A DNA stretch of 64,000 bases from Segetibacter aerophilus (lineage in GTDB: Bacteria > Bacteroidota > Bacteroidia > Chitinophagales > Chitinophagaceae), in NCBI RefSeq assembly GCF_007991655.1, contig NZ_BJYT01000012.1:62001-126000 (forward strand), in the 5' to 3' direction. The position numbers and the translations under genes were made by a program. Under the pieces are notes generated by a model. That model was not told where the DNA came from and ran no database searches. It saw only the letters and a list, made by a program, of their open reading frames with translations. The first letter of the stretch is position 1; each line of letters starts with the position of its first letter. Of this stretch, positions 1 through 7,943 are shown piece by piece.

Positions 1-42
1 AAAGTATGATAAGCTCTGGCCACAAAGGTTTATGAGATGATG

Positions 43-468
43 CTAATAATCGTCGTCATCATCGTCGAACTTCGATGATTTGTTGTCGAAAAGATCTTTG
101 AACTCATCGTCTATTTTAAAATCATCGTCATCATCTTTAGCGCTCTTCTTTGTCGTACCTGTTTTTTTTGCTGTCGATTTAGGTAAATCAAACTCATCAA
201 AGTCAGGGTCCCAATCATCCTCTTCTTCCGCTTTATTCCATGTATCATCAACTTCATCAACATCGCTATCGTCGTCCCCGTCTTCTTCCGACTTACCTTT
301 TACCGCCGCAACTTTTTTTCCCTTTGCAGGCTTTTCATCTTCAGCATCTAAATCGTCATCATCGTCTTCAAGTTGTTTTTTCGGTTTTGATGCGATTTTT
401 TTTGCCGCCGCACCAGTCTTAGGAGCTGCTTTCTTAGGGGTCTTTTCTTGATCAGATTTTGCTGCCAT
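43..468 (-). CDS. Acidic low-complexity protein of unknown function
   Basis: I do not recognise this 141-residue protein. Its first third is rich in Lys, Ala and Pro (residues 1-33), and the rest is built of Asp/Glu runs broken by short Lys stretches and aromatic residues, ending in a run of Asp and a Tyr. It has no signal peptide or membrane segment, so it is probably cytoplasmic and largely disordered. The basic head and acidic tail would suit a nucleic-acid or protein chaperone role, but that is only a guess from composition. The DNA carries short trinucleotide runs of GAT/GAC type. It lies downstream of purA on the same strand with a gap of about 100 bp. The opposite strand holds a Ser-rich open frame that is a composition artefact of the Asp codons. 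Confidence 0.7.
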   Translation of the reverse strand: MAAKSDQEKTPKKAAPKTGAAAKKIASKPKKQLEDDDDDLDAEDEKPAKGKKVAAVKGKSEEDGDDDSDVDEVDDTWNKAEEEDDWDPDFDEFDLPKSTAKKTGTTKKSAKDDDDDFKIDDEFKDLFDNKSSKFDDDDDDY

Positions 469-572
469 AACTATAGAATTTGGTCACGTAAAATTTAGAA
501 CTGTTTTCTATCCGTCCAAAATTTTTATTGAAAAATTATAAAAAATGTAAACGATGAAATTTGATAAAAATT

Positions 573-1835
573 TTAAAGTGCGACAATTTGCTCCCTACCG
601 GGACCATTAGATACATATTTAACAGGAGCGCCGACAAAGCTGTTGATGAACTTAACATACTCATTCATTGTGGCAGGAAGGTTTGCACTTTCTTTGATCG
701 CCGTAGTATCAGTATTCCAACCTTTGAAAGATTTGTAAACGGGCTCAATCTTAACCTTTGAAATGGCAAATGGAACTTCTTTCTTTTCTTCTCCGTTAAT
801 AAGATAAGAGGTACACATGCTTAATTCTTGAAAGGAGTCGAGAACATCTGCTTTTGTCATCACAATTTTTGTAACGCCATTAATCATACAAGCATATTGT
901 AAAGCTACAAGATCAATCCAGCCGCATCTGCGAGGACGACCTGTAGTAGCCCCAAACTCTGAACCAATTTTACGTAACTCTTCGCCTGTTTCATCAAAAA
1001 GTTCTGTGGGGAACGGCCCGCTTCCTACCCTGGTACAATAAGCTTTTGAAACACCAATTACCTCATTTATTTTTTGGGGAGCTACTCCCAAACCAGTGCA
1101 AACTCCTGCAGAAATGGTGTTGGAGGATGTCACAAAAGGAAAAGTTCCAAAGTCTACATCAAGCATGCTGCCTTGTGCTCCTTCTGCCAGAATTTTTTGT
1201 CCCTCTGAAATTTTATTGTTGAGGAAATATTCACCGTTCACCACGTTCAATGAGCGCAAAAATTCTATTGCATCAAAGAACTCGTCTTCCCAATCTGATA
1301 TGTCTTCGTTAAAGTGAAAATTGTCTAGTAGCCTTTGATGTTTTAAACGAAGTTTTATATAATTAGTAATAAAACTTTTATCTAAAATATCGCCAACCCT
1401 AATGGCGTTACGACCAGTTTTATCCATGTAAGCCGGTCCGATACCTTTTAATGTACTACCTATCTTTTCTGTTCCTTTCGAGGTTTCAGAGGCTTTATCT
1501 AGAGCGCGGTGCGTAGGAACAATAATGTTTGTTCTTTCAGAAATATAAAGGTTCTTTCTAACGTCGATACCAAAAGAGGCGACAAGGTCGCATTCTCTCT
1601 TTAGAGTAACCGGATCTAAAACAACCCCACCACCAATAAGATTGATTGTGTTTTGATGAAAGATACCTGAAGGTATCTGGTGCAGCACTACTTTTTTATC
1701 TTCTACATAAAGAGTATGACCCGCATTTGGACCACCCTGGAAGCGGGCAACAAGGTCATAATTCGGGGCGAAAAAATCGACAATCTTCCCTTTTCCTTCG
1801 TCGCCCCATTGTAAACCAAGAATAACATCAACCAT
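573..1835 (-). CDS. purA: Adenylosuccinate synthase
   Basis: This enzyme joins IMP and aspartate using GTP to make adenylosuccinate, the first committed step from IMP to AMP. The N-terminus has the GTP-binding loop GLQWGDEGKGK, followed by GGPNAGHT, and the C-terminal half has GRPRRCGWIDL, all hallmarks of the family. From the chosen start the protein is 420 residues, the usual size. The open frame extends upstream to 1862, but the start at 1835 (MVDVILG) is preferred because it begins at the first conserved strand. A good -7 promoter motif (1860-1867) also lies across the upstream alternative. purH, the enzyme that makes IMP, is elsewhere in the window and not in the same operon. Confidence 0.97.
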   Translation of the reverse strand: MVDVILGLQWGDEGKGKIVDFFAPNYDLVARFQGGPNAGHTLYVEDKKVVLHQIPSGIFHQNTINLIGGGVVLDPVTLKRECDLVASFGIDVRKNLYISERTNIIVPTHRALDKASETSKGTEKIGSTLKGIGPAYMDKTGRNAIRVGDILDKSFITNYIKLRLKHQRLLDNFHFNEDISDWEDEFFDAIEFLRSLNVVNGEYFLNNKISEGQKILAEGAQGSMLDVDFGTFPFVTSSNTISAGVCTGLGVAPQKINEVIGVSKAYCTRVGSGPFPTELFDETGEELRKIGSEFGATTGRPRRCGWIDLVALQYACMINGVTKIVMTKADVLDSFQELSMCTSYLINGEEKKEVPFAISKVKIEPVYKSFKGWNTDTTAIKESANLPATMNEYVKFINSFVGAPVKYVSNGPGREQIVAL

Positions 1836-1859
1836 TGTAAAATGTATTTGCGTTTCCGG

Positions 1860-1867
1860 CAAAATTA
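1860..1867 (-). promoter_or_regulatory. Promoter -7 element for purA
   Basis: The minus strand reads TAATTTTG, a full match to the Bacteroidota -7 consensus TAnnTTTG, 24 bases upstream of the chosen purA ATG. It overlaps the longer alternative start, which argues against that start. Confidence 0.6.
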
Positions 1868-2003
1868 ATGGAACTGACTTTACTTCGGCTATTTATTGTG
1901 TTGTCGCAAGAGGATGCGGAAAAATGCCCGCAAAAGAATTTGCCCTAAAAAGCTTTAAACTACCACGAGTTGCTCCGGATCAATTTGCTGCCCCAAAGAT
2001 GCA

Positions 2004-2027
2004 GTACAAGTGAGTGACACAACAATG
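2004..2027 (+). repeat. Dispersed intergenic repeat, GTGAGTGACACAACAATG variant
   Basis: GTACAAG followed by TGAGTGACACAACAATG. It is nearly identical to copies at 35864 and 62002, and a diverged form of the GTACAAG-GTGCGACGCAACGATG copies. It lies between purA and rel. Confidence 0.75.
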
Positions 2028-2100
2028 TCGCTTATAGATTCGATTGACGGCAAACACCATATCTTCCTTCATTTCAGAAAAGGCAATAAAAAGTTCTAAA

Positions 2101-4344
2101 CTACTCTGCATCGAAACGATCGACAGTTTGAATGCCTTTGAGCATCTTTAAGCGCTCCACCAATTCTTCCAACTCTTCTTTGTCGTGCACAAATACTTTT
2201 ATGGTTCCTTCAAACAACCCTTCATGAGATTCGATGGCAAGGGCGGCAATATTTATTTTGAGGTCGCCTGATATTACGTTTGTAATCTTGTTTACCACAC
2301 CGACATCATCCATGCCGATGATTTTTAGCCCGGTAAGGAAACTGATCTCCTTATTTTTTGCCCACTTGGTTTTAACTACGCGATGTCCATAATTAGAAAG
2401 CAAACTAGGCGCATTGGGACAGCTTGTGCGATGAATGATTAAACCTTTGCCGGTGCTTACAAAACCAAAAACGTCGTCGCCGGGAATAGGGTTACAGCAC
2501 TTGGCCAAAGTGTACATGATCTTATCGCTGCTCTCGCCAAAAATGATCAGTTCAGAGTCCTTTTTTGAATAGTGTGGGGTAATCTCTGCCGGTACTTCCT
2601 GAACGGGTTTCTGAGGTTTGGGCGGTTCGAGCCTGTCACCCAGTATCTGGAACTCTTTTAATTCTTTTAGATCGATTGCTTTAACCGCAACCTGGTAGTA
2701 AAAATCAAGCTGCGAATGGAATTTGTAAAATGCAACCAGCGTATCAATGTTTTGCTGTGAATAGGCAGCACCTATACCTTCCAGCTTTCGCTGAAGTATG
2801 TATTTTCCTTCTTCGGCAATGGTTCGTTTTACCTCTTTAAGGGCATCCTTTATTTTGTTCTTGGCTTTGGCGGTAACAACAAAGCTGAGCCAATCTTCAC
2901 TTGGCTTTTGCTTGCTGCTTGTAATGATTTCAACCTGGTCGCCGCTGCGGAGTTTATGACTTATCGGAACAAGCTTGTGGTTGATCTTCGCGCCAATACA
3001 TTTTGTACCGATGGCACTATGTATGCTAAAAGCAAAGTCTAATGCTGTGCTTCCAATCGGCAGCATTTTTACATCACCTTTCGGGGTATATACGTAAATT
3101 TCCTCGGCAAGAAAACTGGTCTTAAAATCTTGCAGAAAATCGACCCCGTCTGTGTCCTGTGTATTTAAAACCTCTCGTATCTGGCTAAACCATTTATCAA
3201 AGCGGTCTTCATCTGCTGAGCCTTCTTTGTATTTGTAGTGGGCAGCAAGACCCTTTTCTGCAATTTCGTTCATGCGTTTAGATCGTATCTGCACCTCGAC
3301 CCATTTGCCTTGCGGCCCCATTACTGTAGTATGTAACGCCTCGTAGCCATTGCTTTTGGGATTGCTCAACCAATCTCTTAATCTTTCTGGGGAGGGAGTA
3401 TATTCATCCGTGATAATTGAGTAGACTTTCCAGCAGTGCTCTTTCTCGCGGGCATGAGGCGAATTCAGAATGATTCTAATGGCAAACAAATCGTACACCT
3501 CTTCAAAGGCAACACCTTTTTTCTTTATTTTATTCCAGATTGAATGGATGCTTTTTGGACGGCCGTAAATTTCAAAATCAAATCCACCACTGATCAGTTT
3601 TTCTTTCACCGGCCTGATGAACTCGTTGATATACCTTGTTCGTTCGCGCTTAGTTTCTGCAAGTTTACGGGCAATGTCTTTGTAGGTCTCTGGCTCCATG
3701 TACTTCATCGATAAGTCTTCGAGCTCTGTTTTGATGTTGTACAATCCCATCCGGTGAGCAAGCGGTGCATAGACCCAGACTGTTTCACTTGAGATTTTAA
3801 GCTGCTTTTCGCGCTTCATACTGTCAAGCGTACGCATGTTGTGTAACCGATCAGCAAGCTTAATTAAAATGACCCGCGGATCATCTGTAAGTGTGAGCAA
3901 AATCTTCTTGAAATTCTCCGCCTGCTGACTGGTATTATTATCAATGACGGTAGAGATTTTTGTAAGTCCGTCTACAATCCTGGCTATCTCATGGCCAAAT
4001 TCTCTTTCAACATCTTCAAATGTCAGGTCAGTATCTTCAACAGTATCATGAAGCAGTGCACAAATAGTACTACGGACACCTAAGCCAATTTCTTCCACGC
4101 AAATCATGGCAACGGCAAGTGGATGAATGATGTAAGGTTCACCGCTTTTTCTGCGCATGGTTTTGTGGGCTTCGGCAGCCATCTCAAAAGCATGGCGCAC
4201 CAATTCCTTGTCGCCTTTTTTTAATTTTTCGCGCAATGCCCGAAGCAATGCACGGTAATGGCGCAAAATTTCCTTCTTTTCCTGCTCCTCGTTTAAATTA
4301 TATTTCGGCGTTAACGGTGCCGCTACTATTTCTTGCTCTTCCAT
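2101..4344 (-). CDS. rel: Bifunctional (p)ppGpp synthetase/hydrolase, RelA/SpoT family
   Basis: This protein makes and degrades the alarmone (p)ppGpp in the stringent response. At 747 residues it has the full long-form architecture. The HD hydrolase domain shows His74, His99-Asp100 (ALLHDTVEDT) and Asp165 (IKLADRLHNM). The synthetase domain carries RLRDWLSNPKSNGYEALHTT. A TGS domain starts near EEIYVYTPKGDV, a Cys-rich region has AKCCNPIPGDD, and an ACT domain ends the protein. Intact hydrolase metal ligands indicate that it can both make and remove (p)ppGpp, as expected for the single long Rel enzyme of most Bacteroidota. A near-match -7 element (TAAATTCG on the minus strand, 4350-4357) lies just upstream of the ATG. 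The gene stands alone between the M1 peptidase terminator and a repeat-containing gap. Confidence 0.97.
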   Translation of the reverse strand: MEEQEIVAAPLTPKYNLNEEQEKKEILRHYRALLRALREKLKKGDKELVRHAFEMAAEAHKTMRRKSGEPYIIHPLAVAMICVEEIGLGVRSTICALLHDTVEDTDLTFEDVEREFGHEIARIVDGLTKISTVIDNNTSQQAENFKKILLTLTDDPRVILIKLADRLHNMRTLDSMKREKQLKISSETVWVYAPLAHRMGLYNIKTELEDLSMKYMEPETYKDIARKLAETKRERTRYINEFIRPVKEKLISGGFDFEIYGRPKSIHSIWNKIKKKGVAFEEVYDLFAIRIILNSPHAREKEHCWKVYSIITDEYTPSPERLRDWLSNPKSNGYEALHTTVMGPQGKWVEVQIRSKRMNEIAEKGLAAHYKYKEGSADEDRFDKWFSQIREVLNTQDTDGVDFLQDFKTSFLAEEIYVYTPKGDVKMLPIGSTALDFAFSIHSAIGTKCIGAKINHKLVPISHKLRSGDQVEIITSSKQKPSEDWLSFVVTAKAKNKIKDALKEVKRTIAEEGKYILQRKLEGIGAAYSQQNIDTLVAFYKFHSQLDFYYQVAVKAIDLKELKEFQILGDRLEPPKPQKPVQEVPAEITPHYSKKDSELIIFGESSDKIMYTLAKCCNPIPGDDVFGFVSTGKGLIIHRTSCPNAPSLLSNYGHRVVKTKWAKNKEISFLTGLKIIGMDDVGVVNKITNVISGDLKINIAALAIESHEGLFEGTIKVFVHDKEELEELVERLKMLKGIQTVDRFDAE

Positions 4345-4425
4345 ATGTACGAATTTACGAAAACAGCTGCAATCAAGATCGCGGAAGCAGCATTATGCCG
4401 GGAAATGATGGTTAAGAGAATTGAA

Positions 4426-4451
4426 AAAAGCGGGAAAATTTTCCCGCTTTT
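4426..4451 (-). terminator. Rho-independent terminator of the M1 peptidase gene
   Basis: A perfect 26-bp palindrome (AAAAGCGGGAAAA / TTTTCCCGCTTTT) lies 40 bp beyond the peptidase stop codon, with a T-run on the minus strand. It separates this gene from rel. Confidence 0.85.
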
Positions 4452-4490
4452 AACTCCGATTTTAAATGTGTTTATAAATGCCCGCCTACT

Positions 4491-6467
4491 TTAAAGGTTA
4501 GCCGACCAGGTGTTATTTGCATCATTGATATCAGGTAATCTTTTTGATGGATCAATTACCACCGAAGTTATTTTATCGGTAGAGTTTACCCTGAACGTCC
4601 ACTTGCTGCCATGATGCCAAACTTCAACCGGTAGTTTTACAAGCTCTGATTTTCCATTTGCTTGTGTAATCTGTACTGTTACGGGCAGCGGCATCATTTG
4701 CAATAATTCTATTGTAACCAAGCCACCTTTTGCAGCATCGTTCTCTACATACTTAACATCTGCGACACCTGCATCAAATTTCCAGTTATTGATGAACCAA
4801 CCACGCCAGAACCAGTCAAGGGTTTCTCCACTATAATTTTCTATCGCCCTGAAAAAGTCCCACGGTGTAGGATGTTTGAAAGCCCAACTATTTATGTAAT
4901 AGCGGAATGCCTTATCAAATCTTTCCTGGCCCAGGATTTCTTCACGTAATAACAGGAGGCCCAGAGCCGGTTTGTTATAGCTATTGATGCCCCAGTTTGC
5001 AGGAGAGTTCACATCAGGAAGATTGAAGATGCTTTCGGTTTTATCGGAAAAATATTGCTTGGCAAGGCGGTACCTGCCGGTGGTGTCATTGCCAAACTCG
5101 CCGTTGTTGTAAGCTGCGTTCGCGACTGTATTTATAAAAGTGTTGAAACCTTCGTCCATCCAGGCATACTTACGTTCGTTGCTGCCAACGATCATTGGAA
5201 ACCAGTTGTGCCCAAACTCGTGGCTCGTAACGCCCCAAAGGCTTTTTTTCCTTGATCTATAACTACAAAAGACGATCCCGGGATATTCCATTCCACCTAC
5301 GCGGCCTGCCACGTTTACCGCCACGGGGTAAGTGTAAGGATACCATTGGTTTGAATAATGTTCTAAAGAGCCTTTCACAAATTCAGTAGACCTACCCCAT
5401 GCTGTATCTCCTGCGCTTTCTACCGGGTATACTGACATTGCCAATGCTGTCTTATTATTTGGAAGGTTCATTTTTGCAGCATCCCATATGAAAGATTTGC
5501 TTGCTGCCCAGGCAACATCCCTTGCATTCTGACATTTAAATCTCCAGGTAAGCTGGCTTTTATTAGTTGGACGTGATGCCGGGTCTGTTACCTCGTTTTC
5601 ACCCCTGATCACTATTGTTTTGTCACTTTGTTTTGCCTTTGCCAGCCTACTTACTTGCGCGGCCGTTAACACCTCTGATGGGTTTTGTAATTCGCCTGAT
5701 CCTACGATGATGTGGCCGGCAGGTGCAGTAATGCTGTAATCAAAGTTGCCGTATTCAAGATAGAATTCACCTTGCCCTAAATAAGGCAACGTGTTCCATC
5801 CTTGCACATTATCAAAAACACACATCCGGGGATACCATTGTGCTACTTCGTAAATCCATCCGTTTTTTGTTTGTACCCTTCCAAGCCGGTCGGTGCCATA
5901 TTCTGGTATGGTGAAAGAATAAGTGATTTTTACTTTCACCGAATCTCCGTTTCCTTTTACAGCTTGTGGTAATTGAACTTGTAAACGGGTATCAGAAATC
6001 AGGTAAACAGCTTTTGTTTCTTTTCCCGCTTTCACTATGCTGACTGACTGAATGTTGTATCCTCCGTTGAAGTTTTGGTTAGCCCATCTTCCGCCGGCGG
6101 TTGCGGTTTGAGCAACCCCTCTAGATTCAACGTTGTAAATGTTCTGATCAGCTTGTAACCATAAAAATGGCAGGCTTTGCGGGCTGTTATTTTTGTAGGT
6201 AATTAAAACTGTTCCCGCGACCGAATGGCTATTATCGTCGAGTGTCACATCAATCTTGTAATTGGCGGCGTTCTGCCAATATTTGGGGCCGGGAGTTCCT
6301 GCAGAGGTGCGCACATCATCTCCATAATTTGGATAAAACTCAGGATTAAAAGCCTGGTGCGCGTCAAAAATGGAAGTCGAAGCGGCAGCACTGTTCGTCG
6401 TCTGTGCAGACAGGCCACTACTAAAAAACAACGCACCACAAAGGGAGAGAGTACTTAATAATTTCAT
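4491..6467 (-). CDS. Secreted M1 family zinc metallopeptidase
   Basis: A 658-residue protein with a signal peptide (residues 1-21, cut after SGLSA). The M1 peptidase core shows the substrate-recognition motif GGMEYP at 391-396, the zinc site HEFGH at 416-420, and the third zinc ligand Glu439 in WMDEGF. These are the defining residues of gluzincin aminopeptidases, so it probably removes N-terminal residues from peptides in the periplasm or outside the cell. There is no obvious type IX secretion C-terminal domain of the usual length; the last 90 residues form a beta-rich tail instead. It is a single gene, ended by a perfect hairpin terminator and divergent from the reductase gene that follows. 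Confidence 0.93.
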   Translation of the reverse strand: MKLLSTLSLCGALFFSSGLSAQTTNSAAASTSIFDAHQAFNPEFYPNYGDDVRTSAGTPGPKYWQNAANYKIDVTLDDNSHSVAGTVLITYKNNSPQSLPFLWLQADQNIYNVESRGVAQTATAGGRWANQNFNGGYNIQSVSIVKAGKETKAVYLISDTRLQVQLPQAVKGNGDSVKVKITYSFTIPEYGTDRLGRVQTKNGWIYEVAQWYPRMCVFDNVQGWNTLPYLGQGEFYLEYGNFDYSITAPAGHIIVGSGELQNPSEVLTAAQVSRLAKAKQSDKTIVIRGENEVTDPASRPTNKSQLTWRFKCQNARDVAWAASKSFIWDAAKMNLPNNKTALAMSVYPVESAGDTAWGRSTEFVKGSLEHYSNQWYPYTYPVAVNVAGRVGGMEYPGIVFCSYRSRKKSLWGVTSHEFGHNWFPMIVGSNERKYAWMDEGFNTFINTVANAAYNNGEFGNDTTGRYRLAKQYFSDKTESIFNLPDVNSPANWGINSYNKPALGLLLLREEILGQERFDKAFRYYINSWAFKHPTPWDFFRAIENYSGETLDWFWRGWFINNWKFDAGVADVKYVENDAAKGGLVTIELLQMMPLPVTVQITQANGKSELVKLPVEVWHHGSKWTFRVNSTDKITSVVIDPSKRLPDINDANNTWSANL

Positions 6468-6653
6468 TGGTTATAACCTTTTTTAAAGTATTTTTTTATT
6501 TACCTGATAGATCTTCAGTTAGGCAAATATCCTTCCATTTGTAAATAGGGCCGCTTTTTTAGATTTTAATTAATGGAAAAAAGCTGCCGAAATGTTTCGA
6601 TCTAGCTATTTGTCTTTAAAAAACAATTCAAGTTTTGTTTGTAATTTTCACTG

Positions 6654-7718
6654 ATGCAACAAAACCAATTTCTACTCTACGGAGCAAATGGCTACACCGG
6701 TGAACTCATCGCGAGGTTTGCTTCTGAATATAACCTGCAACCTATTCTAGCGGGCAGGCGTAAGGAGGCGTTGAAAGCTTTAGGCACCAGGCTAAATATG
6801 CCCTATAAAGTGTTTGACCTTGCTGATACGGCCGCATTGGAAGCAGCGCTCAAAGAAGTGAAAGTAGTGGTTCACTGTGCAGGTCCTTTCGACCATACAG
6901 CTAAGCCAATGGCAGATGCTTGTTTAAAAACAGGGGTACATTACCTGGATATCAACGGCGATATGGATGTGTATGCCTTGTTGTATTCATACAACGAGGC
7001 GGCAAAAAAGGCGGGGGTGATGATTATGTCAGGGGCAGGATTTGACGTTGTTCCGACTGATTGTACGGCATTGTTTCTTAAAAAATTACTTCCCTCTGCT
7101 ACTTCTTTGCAATTAGCGTTTGCTACGCCGGGAGGGGGATTGTCACATGGAACAGCTACCACAACGGTGCAGAAATTAGGCGATCCCGGAGCAGTTAGGA
7201 AAGATGGAAAACTAATACCGGTCCCGGTAGGTCATAAAGGAATGAAAGTTGATTTCGGAGGAGGCCAAAAGTTGTTTGTAATGAGCCTGCCGTGGGGCGA
7301 CGTGTATACCGCTTATCTTACCACGGGCATCCCTGACATAGAAAGTTATACTGCTGTACCAGCAGCGGCTTATTGGCTTTTAAAATTCCAGTTTTTGTTC
7401 AATTGGCTTTTGCGGACGGCCTTTGTAAGAGGTCTTGTTAAAAAGAAAATCGACAAGGCACCGCCAGGTTTGGAGGATTCTAAGAGAGAAAAATCAACCA
7501 GCTTAGTTTGGGGTAAAGTGACTGATAAAGCCGGAAACAAAAGAATTGCAAGACTATCAGGACCTGATGCTTATACACTCACTGCTTATTGCACGTTGCT
7601 TATTGCCAGAAAAATATTAGACGGTCACTTTGCTCCGGGATATCAAACACCGGCAGGAGCTTATGGTGAAGATTTGATTATGGAGATAAAGGGGGTGAAA
7701 AGGGAAGTCGTAAATTAA
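6654..7718 (+). CDS. Saccharopine dehydrogenase-like NAD(P)-binding oxidoreductase (trans-acting enoyl reductase type)
   Basis: A 354-residue protein that opens with a Rossmann motif, LLYGANGYTGELIARF, followed by AGRRKEAL. This arrangement is typical of the saccharopine dehydrogenase NADP-binding family, in particular the branch that includes trans-acting enoyl reductases of mycobacteria. GAGFDVVPTDC near residue 127 is also characteristic of that branch. The substrate is unknown; a role in lipid or ketone reduction is inferred from family only. A hydrophobic stretch around residues 240-255 may contact a membrane or lipid. The start ATG sits about 10 bases after TAATTTTC, a near match to the -7 element. 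The gene stands alone. Confidence 0.85.
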   Translation: MQQNQFLLYGANGYTGELIARFASEYNLQPILAGRRKEALKALGTRLNMPYKVFDLADTAALEAALKEVKVVVHCAGPFDHTAKPMADACLKTGVHYLDINGDMDVYALLYSYNEAAKKAGVMIMSGAGFDVVPTDCTALFLKKLLPSATSLQLAFATPGGGLSHGTATTTVQKLGDPGAVRKDGKLIPVPVGHKGMKVDFGGGQKLFVMSLPWGDVYTAYLTTGIPDIESYTAVPAAAYWLLKFQFLFNWLLRTAFVRGLVKKKIDKAPPGLEDSKREKSTSLVWGKVTDKAGNKRIARLSGPDAYTLTAYCTLLIARKILDGHFAPGYQTPAGAYGEDLIMEIKGVKREVVN

Positions 7719-7738
7719 AAAATGGGGATGAAATTATT

Positions 7739-7788
7739 CCAGCTATTGTTTTCATAGCAGCATCATTGCGTCGCAATCAGTTCGTCAG
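7739..7788 (-). repeat. Dispersed intergenic repeat, long form, with perfect 13-bp palindrome
   Basis: This copy contains the perfect palindrome ATTGCGTCGCAAT (7765-7777). On the outer side it has a conserved flank (CCAGCTATTGTTTTCATAGC) that recurs at 35729, and on the inner side GTTCGTCAG. It pairs with the opposite-orientation copy at 7870. Confidence 0.8.
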
Positions 7789-7869
7789 CATATCATTTTG
7801 CGACTTTCCTTTTCTTTCCACGTATAAAGGAATGGGGTTCAAACGATCAATAGAAAACATGCAGTTGCT

Positions 7870-7887
7870 GTGTGCGACGCAACGATG
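7870..7887 (+). repeat. Dispersed intergenic repeat, short form
   Basis: GTGTGCGACGCAACGATG, in the opposite orientation to the copy at 7739. The two enclose about 80 bp and could define a 149-bp element (7739-7887) with inverted ends. Confidence 0.75.
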
Positions 7888-7943
7888 ATTAATTGAAAGA
7901 CAAACGCTGGTACAAAAAGAAACATCCAAATTTTTAGAAATGT

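Noticed and set aside
80-451. Ser-rich open frame on the plus strand opposite the acidic protein
   Set aside because: It is the antisense of GAT/GAC-rich codons. The minus-strand frame has a normal start and a biased but coherent composition.
7719-7943. Possible CRISPR or tRNA in repeat-containing gaps
   Set aside because: Repeats are dispersed, not regularly spaced. No cloverleaf with a TTCGANNC-type T-loop and CCA end was found here or in other gaps.
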